Source: Actinomadura meyerae (GTDB taxonomy: Bacteria; Actinomycetota; Actinomycetes; Streptosporangiales; Streptosporangiaceae). Taken from it: 64,000 bases of DNA. The position numbers and the translations under genes are program-made. Shown here piece after piece: positions 44,504-52,108 of the stretch (the stretch's first letter is position 1; each line of letters opens with the position of its first letter). Below the pieces are notes generated by a model. The model had not been told where the DNA came from. It did no database searches and saw nothing but the letters and a program-made list of their open reading frames with translations. The stretch is taken from contig NZ_FZOR01000034.1 in the NCBI RefSeq assembly GCF_900188445.1, positions 30,231 through 94,230 on the forward strand, in the 5' to 3' direction.

Positions 44504-44857
44504 GTGAAGATCGGTGAAGCCGCCCGGGTCAGTGGTGTGAGTGCGCGCTCGTTGCGGCACTACGAGGATGAGGGGCTGATCGTCCCCGGCCGGTTCAGCA
44601 ACGGGTTTCGTGACTACTGCCAGTCCACGATCGACCGGGTGCTCGTCATCCGTTCTCTGCTGGAGTCCGGGCTGCCTGTGCGGCTGATCCGGGAAGCCCT
44701 GCCCGGTCTGGACGGTGGCGCCGAGGCGGTGTCCGCGGAGTTTCTGCGCGAGGTGCAGAGCTATCGTGACCGGCTCGCCGCACGCATCGCCGCTCTCAGC
44801 GATCAGCAGGCGGCCCTGGACGCCTATCTCCGGGAGGCTCGCCGCGCCGCTTTTTGA
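44504..44857 (+). CDS. MerR-family regulator upstream of quinone reductase
   Basis: 117 aa from the GTG at 44504 (VKIGEAARVSGVSARSLRHY). Winged helix 1-70 with EDEGLIVPGRFSNGFRDY, then a dimerisation helix (VQSYRDRLAARIAALSDQQ). Gene ends 47 bp before the quinone reductase ATG, and a MerR-type dyad lies in that gap, so it probably activates the downstream gene. Inducer unknown, perhaps an electrophile or quinone. Confidence 0.92.
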   Translation: MKIGEAARVSGVSARSLRHYEDEGLIVPGRFSNGFRDYCQSTIDRVLVIRSLLESGLPVRLIREALPGLDGGAEAVSAEFLREVQSYRDRLAARIAALSDQQAALDAYLREARRAAF

Positions 44858-44864
44858 GAGGCGC

Positions 44865-44897
44865 TTGACCTTGACGCATGTGTCAGGTTCCTAGGTT
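44865..44897 (+). promoter_or_regulatory. MerR-type promoter of quinone reductase gene
   Basis: TTGACC (44865) and TAGGTT (44892-44897) flank an imperfect dyad ACCTTGAC-N6-GTCAGGT. Spacing is longer than 17 bp, as in MerR-activated promoters. The -10 box ends 7 bp before the ATG at 44905, implying a leaderless mRNA. Confidence 0.65.
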
Positions 44898-44904
44898 CTG
44901 GTGC

Positions 44905-45927
44905 ATGGAGATCAACGACTCGCAGCAAGGCCCTGAGCAGACGATGCGGGCACTGATTCAGCACTCGCTCCGGGGGCCTGAGGAGCTGAGGCTCGCCACC
45001 GGTCACCCGCGTCCCGTCCCGGGGCCCGGTGAGTACCTGATTCGCGTCGGTGCCGCCGGGGTCAACTTCGCCGATGCCATGCAGACCCGCGGAACCTATG
45101 GCGGCGGGCCGCAGGCGCACTATGTGGCGGGCTTCGAAGCGGCCGGTGAGATCGTGGGGGTCGGCGCGGACGTCGAGAGGCCGCTTCCGCTCGGCGCCCA
45201 TGTCATCGGAACCGGTCCGGGCGCCTTCGCGCAATACATGACGATGCCGGCCGCCGGTGTCCTGCCCGTGCCGACCGGCTGGAGCGACGCCGAAGCGCTC
45301 GGGATGGTGCTGAACTGGGCCACCGCGCTGGCCGCACTCGGGCCGCTGGGTGAGGTCAAGGCCGGCGATGTGGTGCTCGTCCAGGCCGCGGCCGGTGGGG
45401 TGGGACAGGCCGCGGTCCGCCTCGCCCGCCACTATGGCGCCCGCGTCTTCGCCACGGCCTCCCCGGCCAAGCACGCCATCGTCGAGGCACTTGGTGCCGA
45501 CGAGGTTCTGGACGGCCGCCACCCCGGGCTGGCCGCCGAGATCACCCGGTTGACCGGCGGGGCCGGGGTCGATCTCGTCCTGGAATCGGTGGGCAGGGCA
45601 ACGTTCGAGACCAGCCTGGCGGTCGCCAAGCCCTTCACCGGCCGCGTCGTCGTTCTCGGCGCCGCCTCAGGCGACGCCACCCTCACCACGCACGACCTGA
45701 TCTTCACCCACTATGCCCAGATCAAGGGCTTGCACATCGGTGCGCTCGCGGCCAAGGCCCCGTCCCTCTACCGATCGGTGATGAGCGAAATCCAGGCGCT
45801 TGTCGCCGACGGCGTCTACCTGCCGGGCACTCCCGAGGTACACCCCCTGGCCGACGGGCCCGAGGTGTTGCAGCGGTTGGAAGCCGGTGCCACCCACGGC
45901 AAGCACGCCCTCGATCCCTGGCGCTAG
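44905..45927 (+). CDS. Zinc-independent NADPH:quinone oxidoreductase (MDR family)
   Basis: 340 aa from the ATG at 44905, chosen because the promoter allows a leaderless start there; MRALIQHSLRGPEELRL at 44944 is the alternative. MDR fold: GVNFADAMQTRGTYGG, cofactor motif VQAAAGGVGQAAVRLARHYG, LVLESVGRATFE, and ending HGKHALDPWR. No structural or catalytic zinc cysteines. Reduces quinones with NADPH. Controlled by the adjacent MerR protein. Confidence 0.92.
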   Translation: MEINDSQQGPEQTMRALIQHSLRGPEELRLATGHPRPVPGPGEYLIRVGAAGVNFADAMQTRGTYGGGPQAHYVAGFEAAGEIVGVGADVERPLPLGAHVIGTGPGAFAQYMTMPAAGVLPVPTGWSDAEALGMVLNWATALAALGPLGEVKAGDVVLVQAAAGGVGQAAVRLARHYGARVFATASPAKHAIVEALGADEVLDGRHPGLAAEITRLTGGAGVDLVLESVGRATFETSLAVAKPFTGRVVVLGAASGDATLTTHDLIFTHYAQIKGLHIGALAAKAPSLYRSVMSEIQALVADGVYLPGTPEVHPLADGPEVLQRLEAGATHGKHALDPWR

Positions 45928-46220
45928 CCGGACGTGATCGGGGCGGCCTTGATGTGGCGGCCACGGGGCGCCGGGTCGACGAGGACACCGTCGTCGACGA
46001 CGACCCGTCCGCCTACCAAAACCGTTCTCGGGCGGCCTGTGATGGTCATGCCCTCGTACGGCGTGTAGTCGGTGGCCATGTGCAGGTCGCCCGTGGTGAC
46101 CTGCCATTCGGCGGCCGGGTCCCAGATGGCGAGGTCCGCGTCCGCGCCCGGCAGCAGCGTCCCCTTGCGGGGGTAGAGGCCGTTCGTGCGGGCGGGGTTC
46201 GCGGCGGTGAGCTCGACAGC
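45924..46220 (-). pseudogene. C-terminal remnant of a D-hydantoinase/dihydropyrimidinase gene
   Basis: About 97 codons: VELTAANPARTNGLYPRKGT, LLPGADADLAIWDPAAEW and YTPYEGMTITGRPRTVLVGG match the end of dihydropyrimidinases (normally about 460 aa). Upstream of 46220 the similarity stops abruptly and the metal-binding N-terminal barrel is absent. The fragment has no start or ribosome site. The remaining bases up to 46505 show nothing I can support. Confidence 0.75.
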
Positions 46221-46505
46221 CATGGACCTGCTCCTCCAGCAGCTCGAGCGCGGCCGCGGCAAGGCCCCCTCCACCCGGAACGGGCGCACCTACCGCGTCG
46301 GCGCCCAGCTCATCCAGCGCGGCTCCTGCGCCCCGCCCCGGGACCGCGAGGAATCCGGGGACCCGGCACCCGCCTGACGCTGACGACACGGGTGCAGGAC
46401 GAAGGCCGGAGCTTCGTGGTTCTCCCGTTCGACGCCGTCCTCCGACGGCGGGGCGGCCATATCGGGCACTAATGCGGAAGCTGGTGTTGCCGTTAAACTG
46501 CCCCC

Positions 46506-47066
46506 GTGAGCGGAGACAAGACGCGGGGGCGGCCCAGGGATCCGGCCGTCGACCAGGCGGTCCTGCGCACGACACTGACCCTGCTCGACAGCCACGGGTA
46601 CGCCGGGCTGCACGTCGGGGAGATCGCCAAGACCGCGGGTGTCGGCCTCGGCTCGCTCTACCGGCGCTGGCCGACCAAGTACGCCCTGGTCGTGGACGCG
46701 CTGCGGGCGGCGGCGGCCGAGCGCCTGCCCGAGCACGGCGACGATCCGGTGGAAGACCTCGTGGCGAGCCTGACGCAGATCGCCGAAGGGCTCCGCCACC
46801 GGGGCGCGCCGCTGCTGGCGGTGCTGCTGAGCGAGCCCGGCTCCGAACTGGCCGCGGCGGTCCGCGAGGCCAAGATCGACCCCGTCCGGACGGCCGTCCA
46901 GGAGAACCTGCGCCGCATCCTGGGCCCGGTGTCCGACCTGACGACCCGCGCCGACGCCGGAACGGCGCTGCTCCTCGTGCACATGATGATCCACGGCGAC
47001 CCGCCCGACGAGCGGCACGTCCGCGAGCACATCGTGCCCCTCATGACCGCACCGCCGACCCGCTGA
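46506..47066 (+). CDS. TetR-family transcriptional regulator
   Basis: 186 aa, GTG start at 46506. HTH about 30-55 (HVGEIAKTAGVGLGSLYRRW), with an RGRPRDP arm before it and a C-terminal TetR_C-type domain. A TTAAACT box 8-10 bp before the start suggests a leaderless or very short leader. No obvious divergent target; the next gene on the same strand begins 78 bp after. Confidence 0.9.
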   Translation: MSGDKTRGRPRDPAVDQAVLRTTLTLLDSHGYAGLHVGEIAKTAGVGLGSLYRRWPTKYALVVDALRAAAAERLPEHGDDPVEDLVASLTQIAEGLRHRGAPLLAVLLSEPGSELAAAVREAKIDPVRTAVQENLRRILGPVSDLTTRADAGTALLLVHMMIHGDPPDERHVREHIVPLMTAPPTR

Positions 47067-47144
47067 CGCACACGAGGACCGACTCGTGGTCGCATATGAG
47101 GAGCATCCCCTGATCGAGCCGGTTCCCTGCGACGGGCGATTGCC

Positions 47145-48047
47145 ATGAACGACGACCATCGCGGCCTCGTGCCGACTCCGGAGCGCGCAGCCGCGCTGAT
47201 GCACGCCTCCCTGGCGGGGCTGTCGGTCGGCGACGCGTTCGGCGACCAGTTCTTCCTGCACGCCAACCGGCATCTCAGCCCCGCGGACGTCCCTCCCCCA
47301 CCGTGGGAGTGGAGTGACGACACCGAGATGGCCTGCTCGGTCGTCGCATGCCTGCACCATCACGGACGCATCGACCAGGACGCCCTCGCCGCGTCCTTCG
47401 CCACCCGCATGGACATCGGCCGCCGCTACGGCGCCGGGGCCCTCGAACTGCTCGAACGCATCCGCGACGGGCACCCGTGGCGCGCGGCCTCGGCCGAGTC
47501 CTTCGGCGGCAACGGCTCCTTCGGCAACGGAGCCGCCATGCGCGTCGCCCCTCTGGGCGCCTTCTACTCCGGCGACCCGGCAGGCGCCGCCGCGGAGGCC
47601 GCCCTCCAAGCCGAGATCACCCACGCCCACGCCGAAGGGATCGCGGGCGCGGTGGCCGTCGCCGTCGCGGCCTCCGTCGCCGCCGCCGGCACCGCCGAAG
47701 ACCTGATCGAGGCGGCACTCGACCACGTTGGGGGAACCTACGTCCGGAGAGGTCTCCAGCGCGCCCGCGGCCTCTCGAAGGCGACCCGCGAAGAGGCGGC
47801 GCGGGCCCTGGGAAACGGATCGCGCATCACCGCCCAGGACACCGTGCCGTTCGCACTCTGGGCCGCCACCCGGCACCGGGACGACTACGCCGCCGGAGTC
47901 CGGGCCTGTGTCGCGGCCGGCGGCGACATGGACACCACCGCCGCGATCGTCGGAGGCATCATCGGCGCCGGTACCGGCCTGGACGGCATCCCACCGGACT
48001 GGCTCGCCCACCGCGAACCCCTCCCGGCCTGGCTGGAGGAACGTTAG
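47145..48047 (+). CDS. ADP-ribosylglycohydrolase family protein
   Basis: 300 aa. DraG/ARH fold with metal-binding motifs WSDDTEMACSVV, GNGSFGNGAAMRVAPLGAF and GGDMDTTAAIVGGIIGAGTG, all acidic residues for two Mg2+ present. Family enzymes remove ADP-ribose from proteins or small molecules in the cytoplasm. No ADP-ribosyltransferase lies near it, so its substrate may be set elsewhere. ATG at 47145 chosen as the first with family-like sequence following. Confidence 0.92.
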   Translation: MNDDHRGLVPTPERAAALMHASLAGLSVGDAFGDQFFLHANRHLSPADVPPPPWEWSDDTEMACSVVACLHHHGRIDQDALAASFATRMDIGRRYGAGALELLERIRDGHPWRAASAESFGGNGSFGNGAAMRVAPLGAFYSGDPAGAAAEAALQAEITHAHAEGIAGAVAVAVAASVAAAGTAEDLIEAALDHVGGTYVRRGLQRARGLSKATREEAARALGNGSRITAQDTVPFALWAATRHRDDYAAGVRACVAAGGDMDTTAAIVGGIIGAGTGLDGIPPDWLAHREPLPAWLEER

Positions 48048-48119
48048 TGCAGGTGGGCGAGGGCGCTCGTGCAGCAACTCCAGCACGGCCCGTCGCGCGT
48101 ACCCAACGCGCTGCTGCCG

Positions 48120-48311
48120 TCAGGGCAGGTCGTGCGCTCCGCGCTTGATGTCGTCGGCCAACCGGCGGAACCGCTCGACCGGGAGCGTGACGTGGAAGCC
48201 GCTCGGGTCCTTGCTGTCACGCACGGCGATACCTCCGGAGAGGTTCGCAACCTCCACGCAGTCGGACTGCCCGCTCGTGCCGCTGCGGCTCGACTTGCGC
48301 CACTGGGTCAT
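48120..48311 (-). CDS. DUF397 small protein
   Basis: 63 aa: MTQWRKSSRSGTSGQSDCVE, VANLSGGIAVRDSKDP and FHVTLPVERFRRLADDIK are the complete DUF397 pattern. Starts inside the end of the XRE gene (4-bp overlap). Such proteins pair with DUF5753-type XRE regulators in actinomycetes and in WhiJ-like or Scr1/Scr2-type systems influence development or behave as a toxin-like partner. Confidence 0.95.
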   Translation of the reverse strand: MTQWRKSSRSGTSGQSDCVEVANLSGGIAVRDSKDPSGFHVTLPVERFRRLADDIKRGAHDLP

Positions 48312-49120
48312 GTGTACTTCTCCAATTCGGCCTCCAGGAGAGCCCGAGATGGGCCGACCGGGGCGGCTATGTCACTAATCGAGTCGTACCTTACTGCCAC
48401 CTCTTGAACGTCGAACGGATCCATGAGGAAGCAGCCCCGTGTCGCCGCTTCGGTGTACGCGATGTCCCGGTCTCCGACCGTCAGGAGCTTGAAAGGTCCG
48501 TCGAGTCCCGGATGCGCGCCTGCGCTGTTCTCCACCACGCGGATGCTGACGTGGGGAAGCTCGCTCAATTCGATCAGCCGGGCGAGTTGGCCGCGCATCA
48601 CGTCCGGGCCCCCGACGATCTGTGAGACCGCCGCCCAGGCGAGAAAAGCCGTCACCCTCGGCGGCTTGGGCTTGTCGAAGACGGCAGCCTGCCGTGACAG
48701 CCTCCGTTCAATGGCCGCTTCCAGATCGTCCGTCGTCCCGGCACTCCGCGCGGCACGTACGTAGTCGGGTGTCTGAAAGAGTCCCGGGACGAGCGATGCC
48801 TCCCACATCCTGATGCGTGTCGCGCGGGCCTCGAACTCGGCGAGTTCCAGCAGCCAGTTGCCTTCGTCGGCCTGCTCGGCGAACCCGACCAGGGCCGTGA
48901 ACATGCCCTGCGTGTTCCATACGCGGTCGATGATCTCCGCGTGCTCCCGTTTGAGCTTGAGCGTGTTGGACTCGTACCGGGAAACAGTCGAACGGTCACA
49001 GTCGAGCAGGTCACCGAGCGCCTGCCCGGACATACTGTGAGCTTTTCGATAGCGGCGCAGGTGGAACGCTATGAAGTGCCAAATCGATCTTGAAGGGTCG
49101 AGTGACTCCCGCGCGAGCAT
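48308..49120 (-). CDS. XRE-family regulator with DUF5753 domain (WhiJ-like)
   Basis: 270 aa. N-terminal HTH (about 17-70, LRRYRKAHSMSGQALGDLLD, DRSTVSRYE) and a C-terminal DUF5753 domain (about 85-265, MWEASLVPGLFQTPDYVRA, AYTEAATRGCFLMDPFDV). Coupled to DUF397 by a 4-bp overlap; divergent from an anti-sigma-type ATPase gene. This trio occurs in many copies in actinomycete genomes and is linked to developmental control. Confidence 0.95.
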   Translation of the reverse strand: MLARESLDPSRSIWHFIAFHLRRYRKAHSMSGQALGDLLDCDRSTVSRYESNTLKLKREHAEIIDRVWNTQGMFTALVGFAEQADEGNWLLELAEFEARATRIRMWEASLVPGLFQTPDYVRAARSAGTTDDLEAAIERRLSRQAAVFDKPKPPRVTAFLAWAAVSQIVGGPDVMRGQLARLIELSELPHVSIRVVENSAGAHPGLDGPFKLLTVGDRDIAYTEAATRGCFLMDPFDVQEVAVRYDSISDIAAPVGPSRALLEAELEKYT

Positions 49121-49173
49121 GGCCTCTCCCGTTTGTTGCGGATGATTCCGGAACGTAGCGAGGCTAACTCAAA

Positions 49174-49617
49174 GTGAGCACGCTTATACCCGAAGCAATC
49201 GAAGACGCCCCCGAAGGTCGTAGCGATATGTCCGCACCTGCCCCAGAAATTCCGACTATTCTCCTCGAACCCAACGAGAACGCGCCGGCCCTGGCGAGAG
49301 ATTTCCTCGCCGGGCTGTTCCGAGAGTGGGGCTCCGCCGACGACTACATGGCGCGCCTGGTGGTGTCCGAACTGGTGACCAACGCCTGGCGGCACGGCGA
49401 GGGGAAGATCATCCTCCGCGTCTTCCGCGACGTCCGCCCGGACCTGGCGGTGATCGAGGTGTGGGACCAGGGGGACGGGCTGCCGGTGGTCGGCCAGGAG
49501 GACTTCGAGGCGACCTCGGGCCGGGGGCTGCTGCTGGTATCGCAACTCGTCCACAGTTGGGGAACCCGACCGATCGCGGAAGGGGGAAAGATCGTATGGG
49601 CCAAGTGCGCCCTCTGA
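49174..49617 (+). CDS. RsbW/SpoIIAB-like ATP-binding protein (HATPase)
   Basis: 147 aa from GTG 49174; ATG 49228 (MSAPAPEIPTILLEP) is an alternative start. GHKL fold: VVSELVTNAWRHG (N-box), VIEVWDQGDGLP (G1), and SGRGLLLVSQLVHSWG (G2). Single-domain proteins of this type act as anti-sigma kinases or as partners of the adjacent XRE/DUF397 genes. Divergent from the XRE gene with a 53-bp gap. Confidence 0.9.
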   Translation: MSTLIPEAIEDAPEGRSDMSAPAPEIPTILLEPNENAPALARDFLAGLFREWGSADDYMARLVVSELVTNAWRHGEGKIILRVFRDVRPDLAVIEVWDQGDGLPVVGQEDFEATSGRGLLLVSQLVHSWGTRPIAEGGKIVWAKCAL

Positions 49618-49708
49618 ACGCTCATGTCGAGCGACACGTCCCGCGGTGGCGGACGTACCGGGGCCGCGAAGCAGCGGAAAGGTTCTTGGGCGTGTTGGCC
49701 CGTCTTCG

Positions 49709-50668
49709 TCACCTTTCCAGGCCCGCCTCCGGCCGCGCGCGGCGGGCGGTGGGTGCCGGGGCGGGGGGTGGGACGAGGGGCGCGCTCAGCGGGGCCAGGT
49801 TCAGGTCGTCGAAGACGGCGCGGATGTGGTGGCCCGCGCCGTGGTTGGCCGAGCCGCCCCAGTGCAAGCCGACGACGCGGGGAGCCCCCTCGCCCATGTA
49901 CAGGTAGAGGGCGCCCGAGTCGCCCGTTGAGGAGAAGTCGGCGGTCCCGCCGTCGATCCACAGGTCGGCGTGCGAGCCGTGGTGGCCGCAGTCGAACTCG
50001 ATGAGGTCGACGGTGCCGAAGGTGAGCCCGGTTGTCTGCCCGGTCTTCTGCACGGGCATGTCGATGGCCGCCTCGGCGATGCCGAAGACCGCGGGACCGG
50101 CGGAGGCGATGGCCGGGTCGACGAGGGCGGGAGCGAGCGGCGCCGCGATGGCCGCGTCGAGGGTCCCGGCTCTCAGGACCCGGGCGATCTGGTCCTCCGC
50201 CGGCCTGCCGCCGTCGCGGAGGGACGGCTGCGTGACCGGCGTGCCCGGGACGGAGCCGAAGACGTGCTCGTTCGACAGTGCCACGACCTGGCCGGTGAGG
50301 GCGTCCCAGACCCAGCCGCCGAGGGTTCCGGTGCCGGCGCTGTACCCGCCCGGCACCGGACGCACCCGGGCGGAGAGGTCCGGGCCTTCGGGGACGGGAG
50401 GCGCATGCTCCTGGACGTCGACGCGGACCCGGACCTCGCGCCCGTCGCGGGCGGTGTGGCGGACGCTCGTCGGGAGCAGTCTCGACGGGGGCACCCGGTC
50501 ACGACTGATCTTTTTTGCGACGTGCACGACGATCGCGTACTCGTCGATCTTCTTTCCCGCTTTCCTGCGGCGTCCCACACCGGCCGCGTGCACATCGGGA
50601 TTCGCCAGCAGGCGCTCCGCGACGGCCCTTTTCGCCTCGCGCGCCATTTCGAGATCTTCTTCGTTCAT
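49709..50668 (-). CDS. Trypsin-like serine protease fold protein, no signal peptide
   Basis: 319 aa from the ATG at 50668 (GTG 50686 also possible). Residues 1-95 form an N-terminal domain (ADVHAAGVGRR-like, AIVVHVAKKI, then VRVRVDVQEH). A trypsin-like triad can be read as His in VVALSNEHVFG, Asp in GTLDAAIAAP and Ser in SSTGDSGALYLY. A Pro/Ala-rich tail ends the protein. Similar proteins are annotated as hypothetical proteases of S1/S64 or Nal1 type. No export signal, so probably intracellular. Divergent from a group of three small genes. Confidence 0.72.
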   Translation of the reverse strand: MNEEDLEMAREAKRAVAERLLANPDVHAAGVGRRRKAGKKIDEYAIVVHVAKKISRDRVPPSRLLPTSVRHTARDGREVRVRVDVQEHAPPVPEGPDLSARVRPVPGGYSAGTGTLGGWVWDALTGQVVALSNEHVFGSVPGTPVTQPSLRDGGRPAEDQIARVLRAGTLDAAIAAPLAPALVDPAIASAGPAVFGIAEAAIDMPVQKTGQTTGLTFGTVDLIEFDCGHHGSHADLWIDGGTADFSSTGDSGALYLYMGEGAPRVVGLHWGGSANHGAGHHIRAVFDDLNLAPLSAPLVPPPAPAPTARRARPEAGLER

Positions 50669-50827
50669 TCCCGCCCCCGCCTTCACCGGGGGATGCTACC
50701 CGGCCAGAATGATCCATTAGTGTCCACATGCGGACCGCCGCGCGATATTCCTTTTCGCTAAACCCTCTGCGACTGTCGCTCCAGTGGGGCTTCCGCGCAG
50801 CGGGAGACACGACGACGGGGAAGACGT

Positions 50828-51298
50828 ATGGGCGAAACAGCACGGCGCGAAGTGACCGTCCTCACCGAGGAAGAGCTACGGAAACTGGCACTGCCCGAAC
50901 CGCCGACGCCGGAGAGCATGGGGCGGCTGAACGAGAAGATCGCCGGCGACCCGATGCTGGGGCTGCGGCTCATGAAGTCGCTGATCGAGAAGCCCGGGAG
51001 CTGGGCCCTGCTGTTCACGCTGACGCCCGGGCAGGAGGCCGCGCTGGCCGGCGCGGGCACCGATGTGGGCGGCTTCGTGCAGGCCATCGACAACGTCCTG
51101 CTGCTCGGCCCGGTGGGGCAGGTCACCCTCCAGGTGACCGGGCCGGACAGCGGCGTCCCCACCGAGGAGGGGGAGACGGACAACCCCTGGTACGTCCCGG
51201 ACAAGGTCACGGTCAAGGTCGAGGGCCAGACCCAGAGCGGCCCGCAGGGCGGCACCGAGCAGGTCACCGGCTCGGTCGCGGTCGAATGGCATTTCTAG
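50828..51298 (+). CDS. Unrecognised protein next to the protease gene
   Basis: 156 aa with GGGGAAG before the ATG. N-terminal acidic helix region (VLTEEELRKLALPEPPTPES, KIAGDPMLGLRLMKSLIEKP), then a beta-rich C-terminal half (VGQVTLQVTGPDSG, KVTVKVEGQTQSG, GSVAVEWHF). No cysteines or membrane helices. First of three tightly spaced genes. Family not recognised. Confidence 0.7.
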   Translation: MGETARREVTVLTEEELRKLALPEPPTPESMGRLNEKIAGDPMLGLRLMKSLIEKPGSWALLFTLTPGQEAALAGAGTDVGGFVQAIDNVLLLGPVGQVTLQVTGPDSGVPTEEGETDNPWYVPDKVTVKVEGQTQSGPQGGTEQVTGSVAVEWHF

Positions 51299-51320
51299 CC
51301 GGACGCCACGGGAGGCGGCA

Positions 51321-51638
51321 ATGAGCGAAGAGAATGCGACAATACCGGCGAAATGGACGATCGATCTGGGCATCTCGCTCTCCCCGGAGGCCCACGATCG
51401 CATCACCTCCGCGATACAGCGGGCCGTCCTGACCGAGATCGCGGGAATCGACGAGGCGGCCACCCTTTCCGTCCGCCTGATCGGCCCCGGAGGCCGCGGA
51501 CGGATTCCGGCGCCGATGCCCGAAGGCGAGGGGCGGCTGCCCGACGAGTTCAATCCCGAATTCCGTCCGCCGTGGCTGCCCGGTCCGATCGGCATAATGC
51601 CGATCGAGCCCGACCCCGATCCGCTGCGCGACCTGTAG
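51321..51638 (+). CDS. Unrecognised small protein
   Basis: 105 aa, preceded by GGGAGG. N-terminal half (KWTIDLGISLSPEAHDRITS, AIQRAVLTEIAGID) is likely alpha/beta; the C-terminal third is Pro-rich (PAPMPEGEGRLPDEFNPE, PPWLPGPIGIMPIEP). Starts 22 bp after the previous gene and ends 7 bp before the next. Not recognised. Confidence 0.65.
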   Translation: MSEENATIPAKWTIDLGISLSPEAHDRITSAIQRAVLTEIAGIDEAATLSVRLIGPGGRGRIPAPMPEGEGRLPDEFNPEFRPPWLPGPIGIMPIEPDPDPLRDL

Positions 51639-51645
51639 CGGTCGT

Positions 51646-52047
51646 ATGGACGCCGAAAAGGACGCCGGGGAGGACCTCGCCTGCCCGAGCGGCCGCTGCC
51701 GGGAGGGCGCGGTCCTCCTGGGAATCATGACGGCCGGCGGGACCCTCGGCTATCTCTCGCCGGTGCTGCCCGTCGACCGCGAGTTCGTCGCCCGAGCGGA
51801 GCGGGGCGGAGCCGCGGACGCACGGTTCCGCTTCGCCGAACCGTGCATCCGCGGCGGCTGCGGCTACTGGACCGGCACCGCCTGCGGGCTGATCGACGGC
51901 ATCCTGGAGACCGACGGTCTCCAGGATGAGGGCGCCGAAGGCCGGGAGCGGCTGCCCAAGTGCGGCATCCGGCGCACCTGCCGCTGGTTCCGCCAGCGGG
52001 GGCCGCAGGCATGCCGGATCTGCCCCCTGGTGACCCGCACGAGCTGA
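51646..52047 (+). CDS. Cysteine-rich small protein, probable metal or Fe-S binder
   Basis: 133 aa with about eleven cysteines: CPSGRC near the start, CIRGGCGYWTGTAC in the middle, then CGIRRTCRWFRQRG and CRICPLV at the end. The spacing (two CxxxxC-type pairs plus CxxC) suggests a zinc or Fe-S cluster site. LLGIMTAGGTLGYLSPVLPV lies between. I have a memory of similar actinomycete proteins without known function. Last of the three-gene set. Confidence 0.68.
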   Translation: MDAEKDAGEDLACPSGRCREGAVLLGIMTAGGTLGYLSPVLPVDREFVARAERGGAADARFRFAEPCIRGGCGYWTGTACGLIDGILETDGLQDEGAEGRERLPKCGIRRTCRWFRQRGPQACRICPLVTRTS

Positions 52048-52048
52048 A

Positions 52049-52090
52049 CCCCGGTCCCGCCGTCCTCGGCCGAGGGCGGCGGGACCGGGG
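52049..52090. terminator. Bidirectional terminator between Cys-rich gene and epoxide hydrolase
   Basis: Perfect 13-bp stem (52049-52061 with 52078-52090) with a 16-nt loop, in the gap of two convergent genes. Confidence 0.8.
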
Positions 52091-52108
52091 CGATGTGGTG
52101 GTCGCCGC

